From assembly GCF_025960875.1 (NCBI RefSeq), contig NZ_JAODLR010000001.1:186001-250000 (forward strand): a stretch of DNA of 64,000 bases, in the 5' to 3' direction. The position numbers and the translations under genes are program-made. Below are positions 34,362-42,356 of this stretch, one piece after another. The stretch's first letter is position 1. Each line of letters starts with the position of its first letter. A model generated the notes under the pieces. It did no database searches. It had not been told where the DNA came from and saw nothing but the letters and a program-made list of their open reading frames with translations. Source of the stretch: Crystallibacter permensis (lineage in GTDB: Bacteria; Actinomycetota; Actinomycetes; Actinomycetales; Micrococcaceae).

Positions 34362-35024
34362 TTACTGCAGGTTAAACACGATTTTGTCGCTGGTCCATGG
34401 ACCCAGTTTCGCCGTCAAGACGTACGTGCCCGGCTGCGGATTGGCGTTGACCGCCTTACATCCCGGGGCGCTCCGGTTGCGTTCCCAGGTGAACTGCGCC
34501 CGTTCGCTTTCGCCCGGCTCGATGGTCCGCATCAGTTCGCTGGTGTCCACGGCGCAGTCCTTGGACGAGAAGATGCGGTCTTCACCGCTCGTCACCAGAA
34601 ACTCCATGGCGTCCGTGCCCACGTTGACCTCGCAAGCCGAGTTGCCTTTGTTGACGACTTCGAGGATCAGGGTTGGATTCTCACCGGCCGCATAGGCAGG
34701 GGCATCCGTCGATGCGGTCACTGAAATTTTGGACTCATCGCAGGCTGCGCTGGCCATCGGGCTGGGGGAAGCAGCCGGCGAGGACACCGCCGGAACGCTG
34801 CCGCCGCCGTCGTCGTTGTCCGCTGCGGGCTTGTCCCCGCCGAAGAGGCTGGCGATCCAGAACCCAATAGCAACAAGCAGCGCCATCACGACCAAGGCTG
34901 CGATCAGAAGCGCCAGCCTGCGTCTGCGGTAGACAGCCGGGCTCGGCTTGCGGCCGGAACCTGGGGTATTGCGGGTCGCCGAGGCACCGCCGCCGCGCGA
35001 TGATCCCCTGCCTGTACCTGCCAT
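34362..35024 (-). CDS. Membrane-anchored protein with extracytoplasmic domain
   Basis: A 220-residue protein. A basic, Gly/Ser/Arg-rich N-terminus precedes a single TM helix at about residues 37-64 (LALLIAALVVMALLVAIGFW), then an Asp/Gly/Pro/Ser linker, then a beta-rich outer domain with four cysteines (SACDESK, NSACEVNV, SKDCAVD, APGCKAV) that could form two disulfides. The domain looks like a beta-sandwich (LILEVVNKGNSACEVNVG). The position next to disA matches the conserved membrane protein at the same place in M. tuberculosis. Function unknown. Confidence 0.7.
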   Translation of the reverse strand: MAGTGRGSSRGGGASATRNTPGSGRKPSPAVYRRRRLALLIAALVVMALLVAIGFWIASLFGGDKPAADNDDGGGSVPAVSSPAASPSPMASAACDESKISVTASTDAPAYAAGENPTLILEVVNKGNSACEVNVGTDAMEFLVTSGEDRIFSSKDCAVDTSELMRTIEPGESERAQFTWERNRSAPGCKAVNANPQPGTYVLTAKLGPWTSDKIVFNLQ

Positions 35025-35111
35025 ACCTTAAGGCTAGAGACAGTTCCGCGGCCGAAGCGGTAACACCACGCCGAGGCAGTAAGGTATTGGTGGTCACAGA
35101 CAAGGAATGCC

Positions 35112-36080
35112 ATGCCCAACCACATGATTACCCGCGCAAAATCGGTTCCGGCGCCCAGTCAAACACGGTATCTGCACGAGCAGATCACCTCCTGGTTCGC
35201 CGACAATGCGCGCGAACTACCCTGGCGGGCACCCCGGTGCAGCCCGTGGGGCATCATGGTCAGCGAATTCATGCTCCAACAGACTCCCGTGGTCCGCGTT
35301 CTCCCGGTCTGGGAGCAGTGGATGCAGCGGTGGCCGACGCCTGCCGCGCTTGCCGCCGAGCCCAGCGGCGAAGCGCTCCGCGCCTGGGGCCGCCTGGGGT
35401 ACCCGCGCCGGGCGCTGCGGCTGCACTCGGCCGCAGCAGCGATTGTGGGCCGGCACGGCGGGCAGGTTCCCGGCACCCGGGAGGAACTCCTGCAGCTGCC
35501 GGGCGTTGGCACCTACACCGCCGCCGCAATCGCCTCCTTCGCGTTCGAACGCCCGGAAACCGTGGTGGATACCAACATCCGCCGTGTCCACGCCAGGGCG
35601 GTCACCGGCCACGCCCTGCCCGCGCCGTCCCTGACGTCGGCAGAGATGAAACTGGCGGCCGCGCTCATGCCTCGCCAGGAGACCAAGGCATGGAATGCCG
35701 CCGTGATGGAACTCGGAGCATTGGTCTGCACCGCGCGCTCCCCCAAATGCGGCGCATGCCCGGTACGGGAGCGGTGTGCCTGGGTAGCCGCAGGCCAACC
35801 CGAACCGCATTACGTGCCTAAGGGACAAGCCTGGGCCGGTACCGACCGGCAGGTACGCGGCGCCATGATGGCCGTGCTCCGCGAGGCGGAAACGCCCGTC
35901 CTGCGCGAGGTGCTGCTGGGCACGGTGGATCTCGTGGACCACGGCACGGGGCATGCGGTCCCCCTGACTAAGCTGCGATCGCTCGGGGCCAGCGACGAGC
36001 AGCTGGCACGTTCCTTGGACGGCCTGCTCGCTGACGGGCTCGCAGAAACGGCCGGCAGCGGCGTGCGGTTACCAAATTGA
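35112..36080 (+). CDS. mutY: A/G-specific adenine glycosylase
   Basis: A 322-residue base-excision enzyme removing adenine mispaired with 8-oxoguanine. The catalytic Glu52 is in MVSEFMLQQTPV, the helix-hairpin-helix GVGTYTA is at 131-137 and Asp153 is in VVDTNIRRVHARA. The iron-sulfur cluster cysteines are 206, 213, 216 and 222 (CTARSPKCGACPVRERC). The C-terminal region is short, about 90 residues, and lacks a convincing full NUDIX-like domain. It is divergent from the membrane-anchored gene. Confidence 0.94.
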   Translation: MPNHMITRAKSVPAPSQTRYLHEQITSWFADNARELPWRAPRCSPWGIMVSEFMLQQTPVVRVLPVWEQWMQRWPTPAALAAEPSGEALRAWGRLGYPRRALRLHSAAAAIVGRHGGQVPGTREELLQLPGVGTYTAAAIASFAFERPETVVDTNIRRVHARAVTGHALPAPSLTSAEMKLAAALMPRQETKAWNAAVMELGALVCTARSPKCGACPVRERCAWVAAGQPEPHYVPKGQAWAGTDRQVRGAMMAVLREAETPVLREVLLGTVDLVDHGTGHAVPLTKLRSLGASDEQLARSLDGLLADGLAETAGSGVRLPN

Positions 36081-36118
36081 CGCTTGGCTGCGACAGCCGC
36101 CGCTCCTAAGCTTCGGGT

Positions 36119-36643
36119 ATGCGCCTAAACCGCAGGGAGGGAACCTCCCTTACGACGACGGCGGTAGCCGCCTTGCTGGTATTGGTTACCGGCTGCGGGG
36201 CCTCCACCGGCTCCGGGGGATACGCGTGTACCGAAATCGGTGCAGTGTCGGGAATCGGTCTCACCGTTGAACCGGAGCTCGCCGACGAAGTCCGCGCGGC
36301 GGAGATACAGATCTGCTGGGACGGCACCTGCGAAAGGCTTCCGCTTGATCTGCACCCGGGCGAACGCATGGTCGACCTGGGGTGCGGGTCGAATCAACCC
36401 GATGCAGTATGTTCGGCTACCTCCACGCCGGATGGCACGCTGACCGGCTTCGCACAGCTCGACTCGCTGCCGGCGGGCGAAGTTCAGGTCCGAGCCCACA
36501 CCACGCGCCACGATGGCTCGCGTGTCGAAACGGAGCCGCTTTCCGCCGCTACCGAAACGGTGTTCCCCAACGGCGAAGAGTGCCCGGGTGAAGCACAGCA
36601 GCTGGCGTTGATCCTTGACGCGTCGGGACTGCGTCCACGGTAG
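36119..36643 (+). CDS. Hypothetical lipoprotein
   Basis: A 174-residue secreted protein. A basic N-terminus and hydrophobic stretch end in the lipobox VTGC (Cys26). The mature part is small, with several cysteines (YACTEIG, QICWDGTC, DLGCGSNQ, DAVCSAT, EECPGE), suggesting disulfides and a small extracellular domain. I do not recognise a domain. It lies 38 bases after mutY and could be read from the same transcript. A perfect hairpin follows. Confidence 0.65.
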   Translation: MRLNRREGTSLTTTAVAALLVLVTGCGASTGSGGYACTEIGAVSGIGLTVEPELADEVRAAEIQICWDGTCERLPLDLHPGERMVDLGCGSNQPDAVCSATSTPDGTLTGFAQLDSLPAGEVQVRAHTTRHDGSRVETEPLSAATETVFPNGEECPGEAQQLALILDASGLRPR

Positions 36644-36659
36644 ATACACACGGCAGGAA

Positions 36660-36688
36660 AAAGGGAGGGACATGCCGTCCCTCCCTTT
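36660..36688. terminator. Bidirectional terminator
   Basis: Perfect 12-bp arms AAAGGGAGGGAC (36660-36671) and complement (36677-36688), loop ATGCC. The A/T ends give a short U-tract in both directions, suiting the convergent lipoprotein and csbD genes. Confidence 0.8.
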
Positions 36689-36712
36689 CCCTCATTTGGG
36701 TGATCTGCAGGT

Positions 36713-36898
36713 TCAGCGGTTCGGATCGCCGTCCAGGCGGTCCTTCACGTCTTCACCGACATCCTTGATTTTGGCCTCGGCCTGATCCAGCTGGCCTTCA
36801 GCCTCCAGATCGCGGTTATCGGTAGCGTCGCCGGCCTTTTCCTTGATCTTGCCGCTGGCTTCCTGTGCCTTGTTCTCGATCCTGTCGCCCAGACCCAT
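36713..36898 (-). CDS. CsbD family small stress protein
   Basis: A 61-residue hydrophilic protein with the CsbD pattern NKAQEASGKIKEKAGDATDN followed by AEGQLDQAEAKIKDVGEDVK. Such proteins are abundant under general stress; the molecular role is unknown. The ATG is two bases after the stop of the upstream 73-residue gene, with GAAGGGC before it, so the two are co-translated. Confidence 0.85.
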   Translation of the reverse strand: MGLGDRIENKAQEASGKIKEKAGDATDNRDLEAEGQLDQAEAKIKDVGEDVKDRLDGDPNR

Positions 36899-36900
36899 GG

Positions 36901-37122
36901 CTACTGCCCTTCTTCCTGCTGGCCGCCGCCGAAGCGCTCCTGGGCGCCGTCGACAGCTTCGTTTGCCTGATCGCCGAAGCCGCCGAGCTTTTCGCCGTGG
37001 TGCTCCTGCGTGTTGTCCACAGCGTCGTTGGCCTTGTCTGAGAGGCCGCCGCCCTGTCCTTCGCCGCCCTCGTTGTTACCCGTGGCATCCTTGGCTGCAT
37101 TGGTGATGTCGTCAATACCCAT
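36901..37122 (-). CDS. Small hydrophilic protein, MT0933-antitoxin-like
   Basis: A 73-residue protein beginning MGIDDITNAAKDATGN, rich in Gly, Asp, Glu and Gln, with two imperfect repeats (SDKANDAVDNTQEHHGEKLG and GDQANEAVDGAQERFGGG). The pattern is reminiscent of the MT0933-like family, named antitoxin in mycobacteria, but no toxin gene is adjacent. It forms a two-gene unit with csbD, which argues for a stress-related role. Low certainty of family. Confidence 0.55.
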   Translation of the reverse strand: MGIDDITNAAKDATGNNEGGEGQGGGLSDKANDAVDNTQEHHGEKLGGFGDQANEAVDGAQERFGGGQQEEGQ

Positions 37123-37243
37123 AGCGTTCTCACTTTCGGTAGAGAGACAGACCGATCGCGAGATCAGCCCGTCCGCTTGCTGGTCATTCCCAACATCTTC
37201 ACCGTGGCACAGGCCGCTTTCGGCTGTCCACCCCTCGTGGCGG

Positions 37244-37753
37244 TTAGACCGCCCGAATCATCCGGGTGTTTCCCAAAGTATTTGGCTTGACCCGGGCCAG
37301 GTCCAGAAATTCGGCGACACCTTCATCCTGCGAACGCAGCAGTTCCGAATAAACTTCGGGGTCAACTGCGGACTGGTCGGCCATGACCTCGAAGCCGTGG
37401 TGGGTGAAGAAGTCCACTTCGAAGGTCAGGCAGAAGACCCGGTTGACGCCCAGGCTGACTGCCCCGGCCAGCAGGGCCTCGAGCAGCGCCCGGCCCACCC
37501 CCTGGCCCTGCCAGTTCGATGAGGTGGCAAGAGTGCGTACCTCGGCGATGTCTTCCCACATCACGTGCAGTGCCCCGCAGCCAATTACTTCGCCGTTGGA
37601 AGCCTCCGCGATCTTAAACTCCTGGATGCTCTCAAAATAGGCCACGGCTTCCTTCTCCAGCAGCACACGCTTGTCGGCGAGCGGCTTCACCAGACGGCGG
37701 ATCTCGGCAACATCGGACGTACGCGCGGGCCGGATCGTGAAGGATGGAGTCAT
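37244..37753 (-). CDS. argA: Amino-acid N-acetyltransferase, short ArgA type
   Basis: A 169-residue GNAT protein of the stand-alone N-acetylglutamate synthase type known from M. tuberculosis (Rv2747). Landmarks are TIRPARTSDVAEIRRLVKPL, the acetyl-CoA P-loop WQGQGVGRALLEALL, RVFCLTFEVDFFTHHGFEVM and the C-terminal LARVKPNTLGNTRMIRAV, typical of that enzyme. It would make N-acetylglutamate, the first arginine precursor. No other arg gene is nearby. Assignment rests on pattern similarity. Confidence 0.72.
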   Translation of the reverse strand: MTPSFTIRPARTSDVAEIRRLVKPLADKRVLLEKEAVAYFESIQEFKIAEASNGEVIGCGALHVMWEDIAEVRTLATSSNWQGQGVGRALLEALLAGAVSLGVNRVFCLTFEVDFFTHHGFEVMADQSAVDPEVYSELLRSQDEGVAEFLDLARVKPNTLGNTRMIRAV

Positions 37754-37835
37754 GGTGCAAGTTTAGGGCCCGTTTCCGGTCGAACCTGCCGCCGGGGCTT
37801 CAGCCGCCTACGACACTGCCAGCGGGGCCGGGTTG

Positions 37836-38441
37836 TCATTCGAGACGGTAAAGGTCGGCGACGGTGTCGACGTCGCCGCCGTCGGACTCATCCGAGCAGT
37901 CCACGAGATCTACCAGGAACGCATGGCTCTGCAGAAAGGCCCGTGCCCCGCTATCGCCGCTCGCTGCCTCCGCGGCCTGCGCCACGAGCGCCGCATCGAA
38001 CAACACCGGATGGCCGCGCTGCAGTTCGCCGTCCGCTCCCCGATAAGCGGCCGCGGTGATGCGGCCGGGCTTATGGCTGTCCCGCAACCTCCTCACGATT
38101 GCAGACGTGAGGCCGGGTTGATCCACCAATGCGGCCAACATATGGAATCCCGATGGCACCGCGGCTGCGCCCAGCCGGAAGGAGCTGCCCATGCCGCCTG
38201 ACCAATAAGGATTGTCCAGGACAAGGCAGCCGGACAAATCGGCCTGCCGCCGGACCTGGTCGGAGCCTGCTCCGAGGACCACCACGATTTCGGCGCATCC
38301 GCCGTCCCGCAGCACTGATGCCACGTGTGCGACGAGCGGTTCCTGCCGGTATTCCAGCAGCGCCTTCGGTCCGCAGCCCAGCCGTGTGCCTGCTCCGGCC
38401 GCGAGCAGCACAGCGGCGGTCGGCTGCGAAGGAGATGTCAT
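37836..38441 (-). CDS. MobA/MocA-like nucleotidyltransferase
   Basis: A 201-residue NTP-transferase domain protein. The signature AAVLLAAGAGTRLG is at residues 8-21, then PKALLEYRQEPLVAHV, the metal-site LVDQPGLT and RGHPVLFDAAL. It resembles molybdenum cofactor cytidylyl- or guanylyltransferases, but no molybdoenzyme gene is adjacent, so the acceptor is unknown. ATG 38441 gives the standard N-terminus; the frame is open to a TTG at 38483. Confidence 0.75.
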   Translation of the reverse strand: MTSPSQPTAAVLLAAGAGTRLGCGPKALLEYRQEPLVAHVASVLRDGGCAEIVVVLGAGSDQVRRQADLSGCLVLDNPYWSGGMGSSFRLGAAAVPSGFHMLAALVDQPGLTSAIVRRLRDSHKPGRITAAAYRGADGELQRGHPVLFDAALVAQAAEAASGDSGARAFLQSHAFLVDLVDCSDESDGGDVDTVADLYRLE

Positions 38442-38510
38442 GCCCTCACTATAGGCACGCGTCCGCAGCCTGATAGTGGACAACTTGCTGCACCAAGCGT
38501 CTACGCGACC

Positions 38511-38539
38511 GGCGGGCCCTGAAATCTCCAGGACCCGCC
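38511..38539 (-). terminator. Terminator of clpC
   Basis: GGCGGGCCCTG pairs with CAGGACCCGCC with one C-A mismatch, 7-base loop, about 40 bases after the clpC stop on the minus strand. Confidence 0.55.
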
Positions 38540-38581
38540 GATTCGACGCGTTAGTTGCTCAGGAGCCCGTGCGGGCGGACC

Positions 38582-41083
38582 CTACTGGGAGAGTGCCGGG
38601 GTATCCGGTACTTCCTCGATCGCCTTGGGGGCGCCGGCGCTGGAGAAGGTGAACTTTGCGTCCTCGCCTTCGCCGTCGACGTCCACGCTGATGAGTTCGC
38701 CGGGCAGGATCTCGCCAAAGAGGATCTTCTCGGAGAGCTGGTCCTCGACCTCGCGCTGGATGGTGCGGCGCAGCGGCCGCGCGCCCATGGTCGGATCGTA
38801 GCCGCGGGTTGCCAGCAGAACCTTGGCCGCCGGCGTCAGCTCGATGGTCATGTTCTTCTCGGCCAGGCGCTTCTCCAGCCGTGTGACGAACAGGTCCACG
38901 ATCTGGACGATCTCTTCCTGCGTCAGCTGCGGGAAGACCACGGTGTCATCGACACGGTTGAGGAATTCCGGACGGAAGTGCTGCTTGAGCTCATCCTGGA
39001 CCCGGGCCCGCATCCGCTCATAACCGGTCTTGGTATCCGTACCGGACTGGAAGCCGGTCATGACGCCCTTGGAGATGTCACGGGTACCGAGGTTGGTGGT
39101 CATGATAATGACGGTGTTCTTGAAGTCCACCACGCGTCCCTGGCTGTCGGTCAGACGGCCGTCTTCCAGGATCTGCAGCAGCGAGTTGAACAGGTCCGCG
39201 TGGGCCTTCTCCACCTCGTCGAACAGCACCACCGAGAACGGACGGCGCCGGACCTTTTCGGTCAGCTGGCCGCCTTCCTCATAGCCGACATAGCCGGGAG
39301 GGGCACCGAAGAGCCGGGACACGGTGTGCTTCTCCGAGTATTCCGACATGTCCAGCGTGATCAGGGCATCCTCTTCGCCGAAGAGGAACTCTGCCAGCGC
39401 CTTGGCCAGCTCCGTCTTACCAACACCGGTGGGACCGGCGAAGATGAACGAGCCGCTGGGGCGGTTGGGATCCTTCAAGCCGGCACGCGTACGGCGGATA
39501 GCCTGCGAAATCGACTTAATGGCCTCATGCTGGCCGATGACCCGCTTGTGCAGCTCGTCTTCCATGTGCATAAGGCGGCTGGACTCTTCTTCGGTGAGCT
39601 TGAAGACCGGGATGCCGGTGGAGTTCGCCAGAACCTCGGCAATCAGGTCCTCGTCAACCTCCGCTATCTCGTCCAGGTCACCTGTCTTCCAGGCGCGTTC
39701 CTTGTCGGCACGCTCATCCTGGAGCTTGCTTTCCTTGTCGCGGAGCGAGGCAGCACCTTCGAAGTCCTGGGCATCGATGGCAGATTCCTTCTGCTTCTTC
39801 AGCTGCGCAATGCGCTCATCGATTTCCTTCAGCTCCGGCGGCGCCGTCATCCGCCGAATGCGGAGCCGCGCGCCGGCCTCGTCGATCAGGTCGATGGCCT
39901 TGTCCGGAAGGAAGCGGTCCGAAACGTAGCGGTGCGACAGATGGGCAGCAGCATCCAGGGCACCGTCCGTGATTGACACACGGTGGTGTGCCTCATAACG
40001 GTCGCGCAGACCCTTGAGGATCAGAATCGAATGCTCCACCGAAGGCTCGTTGACCTGGATGGGCTGGAAGCGGCGTTCCAGTGCAGCATCCTTTTCGATG
40101 TGCTTGCGGTACTCATCAAGAGTGGTGGCACCGATGGTCTGCAGTTCGCCGCGGGCCAGCATCGGCTTAAGGATCGAGGCTGCATCGATGGCGCCTTCGG
40201 CGGCACCCGCGCCGACGAGAGTATGGATCTCATCGATGAACAGAATGATGTCCCCGCGCGTGCGGATTTCCTTCAGTACCTTCTTCAGGCGTTCTTCGAA
40301 ATCACCGCGGTAGCGGGATCCTGCAACGAGCGAACCCAGATCAAGGGTGTACAGCTGCTTGTCCTTGATGGTTTCGGGGACGTCGCCGCGGACAATGGCC
40401 TGGGCCAGACCTTCAACCACTGCCGTCTTGCCAACGCCGGGTTCGCCGATCAGGACAGGGTTGTTCTTGGTGCGGCGGGAGAGAACCTGCATGACGCGTT
40501 CCATCTCATGCTCGCGCCCAATAACAGGGTCAAGCTTGGACTCGCGGGCAGCCTGGGTCAGGTTGCGGCCGAACTGGTCCAGCACTACGGAACCAGCCGG
40601 AGTACCTTCCTGCTGCTGGCCGCTGGCGGATACGGGCTCCTTACCCTGGTAGCCGGAGAGCAGCTGGATGACCTGCTGGCGCACACGGTTCAGATCCGCG
40701 CCGAGCTTGACCAGAACCTGAGTGGCGACGCCTTCACCTTCGCGGATGAGACCGAGCAGAATGTGCTCGGTGCCAATGTAGTTGTGGCCTAGCTGTAGAG
40801 CTTCACGGAGGGAGAGCTCCAGTACTTTCTTGGCGCGCGGCGTGAAGGGAATGTGGCCGCTGGGAGCCTGCTGGCCCTGGCCGATAATCTCCTGCACCTG
40901 CTCGCGCACCCCATTGAGGGAGACACCGAGGAATTCCAGCGCCTTCGCGGCAACACCTTCACCCTCATGGATCAATCCAAGAAGGATATGTTCGGTACCA
41001 ATGTAATTGTGGTTGAGCATGCGGGCTTCTTCTTGAGCCAGCACGACAACGCGACGGGCACGGTCGGTAAATCTCTCAAACAT
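38582..41083 (-). CDS. clpC: ATP-dependent Clp protease ATP-binding subunit ClpC
   Basis: An 833-residue AAA+ unfoldase that feeds ClpP. Two N-terminal Clp repeats (residues 1-145) each have [13 protein letters not shown]. Walker A of D1 is GEPGVGKT at 213-220, a UVR-type middle region reads [17 protein letters not shown], and D2 Walker A is [11 protein letters not shown]. The C-terminal [16 protein letters not shown] follows. ATG 41083 is preferred because AGGAG lies eight bases upstream and [11 protein letters not shown] is the universal start; the open frame begins at a GTG three codons earlier. Monocistronic by its neighbours' spacing. Confidence 0.96.
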   Translation of the reverse strand: MFERFTDRARRVVVLAQEEARMLNHNYIGTEHILLGLIHEGEGVAAKALEFLGVSLNGVREQVQEIIGQGQQAPSGHIPFTPRAKKVLELSLREALQLGHNYIGTEHILLGLIREGEGVATQVLVKLGADLNRVRQQVIQLLSGYQGKEPVSASGQQQEGTPAGSVVLDQFGRNLTQAARESKLDPVIGREHEMERVMQVLSRRTKNNPVLIGEPGVGKTAVVEGLAQAIVRGDVPETIKDKQLYTLDLGSLVAGSRYRGDFEERLKKVLKEIRTRGDIILFIDEIHTLVGAGAAEGAIDAASILKPMLARGELQTIGATTLDEYRKHIEKDAALERRFQPIQVNEPSVEHSILILKGLRDRYEAHHRVSITDGALDAAAHLSHRYVSDRFLPDKAIDLIDEAGARLRIRRMTAPPELKEIDERIAQLKKQKESAIDAQDFEGAASLRDKESKLQDERADKERAWKTGDLDEIAEVDEDLIAEVLANSTGIPVFKLTEEESSRLMHMEDELHKRVIGQHEAIKSISQAIRRTRAGLKDPNRPSGSFIFAGPTGVGKTELAKALAEFLFGEEDALITLDMSEYSEKHTVSRLFGAPPGYVGYEEGGQLTEKVRRRPFSVVLFDEVEKAHADLFNSLLQILEDGRLTDSQGRVVDFKNTVIIMTTNLGTRDISKGVMTGFQSGTDTKTGYERMRARVQDELKQHFRPEFLNRVDDTVVFPQLTQEEIVQIVDLFVTRLEKRLAEKNMTIELTPAAKVLLATRGYDPTMGARPLRRTIQREVEDQLSEKILFGEILPGELISVDVDGEGEDAKFTFSSAGAPKAIEEVPDTPALSQ

Positions 41084-41210
41084 CTCGCACACTCCTAGCT
41101 ACTGCGTACTTTGATGCTACGTGGCCGAAAGACGATTTTGGGGTCTGTTCGCCCTAGGGATAATGGCCGACCGTAAACCAGATCCGGGACAGGCCCGCCT
41201 GCCGTATGGA

Positions 41211-41240
41211 TAAAGGGCGGACCTGCGGGTCCGCCCTTTA
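41211..41240 (-). terminator. Terminator of lsr2
   Basis: Perfect 13-bp arms TAAAGGGCGGACC (41211-41223) and complement (41228-41240) with a 4-base loop, 60 bases after the lsr2 stop. Confidence 0.85.
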
Positions 41241-41298
41241 TGGAAGAGTTATAAAAATCTACTTGCGCCCACGCTGCTGATGACGGGGGACTGTGCTG

Positions 41299-41628
41299 CT
41301 AGCCGCCGTGGGCCCGGCGGTAAGCCTCGATGATCTCGGACTGTACGCGGCCGCGCTCACTGACGGTGTAACCGTTCTCCCGCGCCCAGGCCCGCACGGC
41401 CGATGCGTCCTGGCTCCGGCCTGCAGAAGCCGGCTTGACCTTTCCGGCGCGGGTGGGAACCTTTCTGGCCTTCTCGACATAAGTCTTCATCGCATCTCTC
41501 AGCGCTTCAGCATTCTTCGATGAAAGATCAATCTCGTAATTGATTGCATCCAGCGCAAAACGCACCGTTTCATCGGCACTGCCACCATCCAGGTCATCAA
41601 CCAGAATGATTTTCACTTCCTGTGCCAC
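41299..41628 (-). CDS. lsr2: Lsr2 family nucleoid-associated protein
   Basis: A 109-residue xenogeneic silencer and DNA bridging protein of actinobacteria. The N-terminal dimerisation part is VKIILVDDLDGG...ETVRFALDAINYEIDLS. The C-terminal DNA-binding part has AVRAWARENGYTVSERGRV, where RGR (residues 92-94) is the AT-hook-like minor-groove clamp. The start is GTG with GAGGAG five bases upstream. The ribosome site lies in a perfect palindrome AGGAGCTCCT. It sits between clpC and the lysS operon, as in mycobacteria. Confidence 0.95.
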   Translation of the reverse strand: MAQEVKIILVDDLDGGSADETVRFALDAINYEIDLSSKNAEALRDAMKTYVEKARKVPTRAGKVKPASAGRSQDASAVRAWARENGYTVSERGRVQSEIIEAYRRAHGG

Positions 41629-41653
41629 AGGAGCTCCTCAATATTGAAGTTTT

Positions 41654-41682
41654 AGTAATCCCATTGGCTTCCCCAAAACCAA
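41654..41682 (-). promoter_or_regulatory. Candidate lsr2 promoter
   Basis: On the minus strand TTGGTT (41677-41682) is followed after exactly 17 bases by ATTACT (41654-41659), about 25 bases before the GTG start. The surrounding 90 bases are AT-rich and could also be an Lsr2 target. Confidence 0.45.
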
Positions 41683-42110
41683 TTTGATTATTGCCTATCA
41701 ATGAATAGCTGGCAACACGGGATGTTTCTGCTGTGCACAAAAGAGTCTCGCGATTATGCGAATCGATCCCAAATGGAAGCCGCGCCGATTTCAGTGAATG
41801 CCGCTAATCCGCTTCCCACAGGTAATTGAAGGCCGACGCTGCATAGCCCGGATAATTAGTATTATCGATGTTGCTTTACGTGCCGGCGGGCGGCAGGCGA
41901 CGCTGAGGTCTCCCATCACAATCCTGTCCCGCGCCAGGGATAGCGGCTGCCTTGGAGCTCACGGAGCGGTAGCCGGGGTTGCACGGGCGCAGAGGGCCGT
42001 CATTACCCGCTGCTAAATGATTAGCCCGGCGGCGAAGAATATCAGCCACGGCACAGGTAAATATCGGTCCTGCCGCTCATGCGTAGGCGACAGACACCGG
42101 TAGAAGAATT
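41683..42110. other. Gene-free region upstream of lsr2
   Basis: About 430 bases with no credible gene. Bases 41690-41720 and 41840-41880 are AT-rich (for example ATAATTAGTATTATCGATG near 41850); the rest is of mixed composition. A 72-codon plus-strand frame at 41798-42016 has no ribosome site and no recognisable product. It may be upstream control sequence of lsr2 or hold a small RNA. Confidence 0.4.
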
Positions 42111-42150
42111 ATGGCCAGGCCAGCGGTGACGCGACCGCGGGCCTGGCCAT
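42111..42150 (-). terminator. Terminator of the lysS operon
   Basis: Perfect 11-bp arms ATGGCCAGGCC (42111-42121) and complement (42140-42150), with an inner GCGGT-N6-ACCGC extending the stem. It lies 50 bases after the 50-residue gene on the minus strand. Confidence 0.8.
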
Positions 42151-42201
42151 GACTGTCAACGGGCAGTTCAATACGGCCAGACAGACATATAGAGGCTGAA
42201 G

Positions 42202-42354
42202 CTAATTACTGTGACCCTGCTGATCGGCCTCGTACTCGGCTTGAGCGAGGGCTTCACGCTCCCGGCGGTCAGCGTTGAACACGGCTTTCATAGCGAAGTA
42301 AAAAATCAGGCCGACACCGGTTGAAGGAGCCAATACCCACAAATATTCCAACAT
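42202..42354 (-). CDS. Small membrane protein of 50 residues coupled to lysS
   Basis: The minus-strand frame gives 50 residues: a hydrophobic segment (MLEYLWVLAPSTGVGLIFYF, residues 1-20), then AMKAVFNADRRERE and a charged tail ending in QGHSN. This is one TM helix with a cytosolic amphipathic tail. The ATG is two bases after the lysS TAA, so it is almost certainly translated by coupling. A terminator follows 50 bases later. It was found by reading the gap and is too short for usual gene length cut-offs. Function unknown. Confidence 0.7.
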   Translation of the reverse strand: MLEYLWVLAPSTGVGLIFYFAMKAVFNADRREREALAQAEYEADQQGHSN

Positions 42355-42356
42355 GA

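Noticed and set aside
41798-42016. 72-codon plus-strand frame upstream of lsr2
   Set aside because: No ribosome site, atypical composition and no recognisable product.
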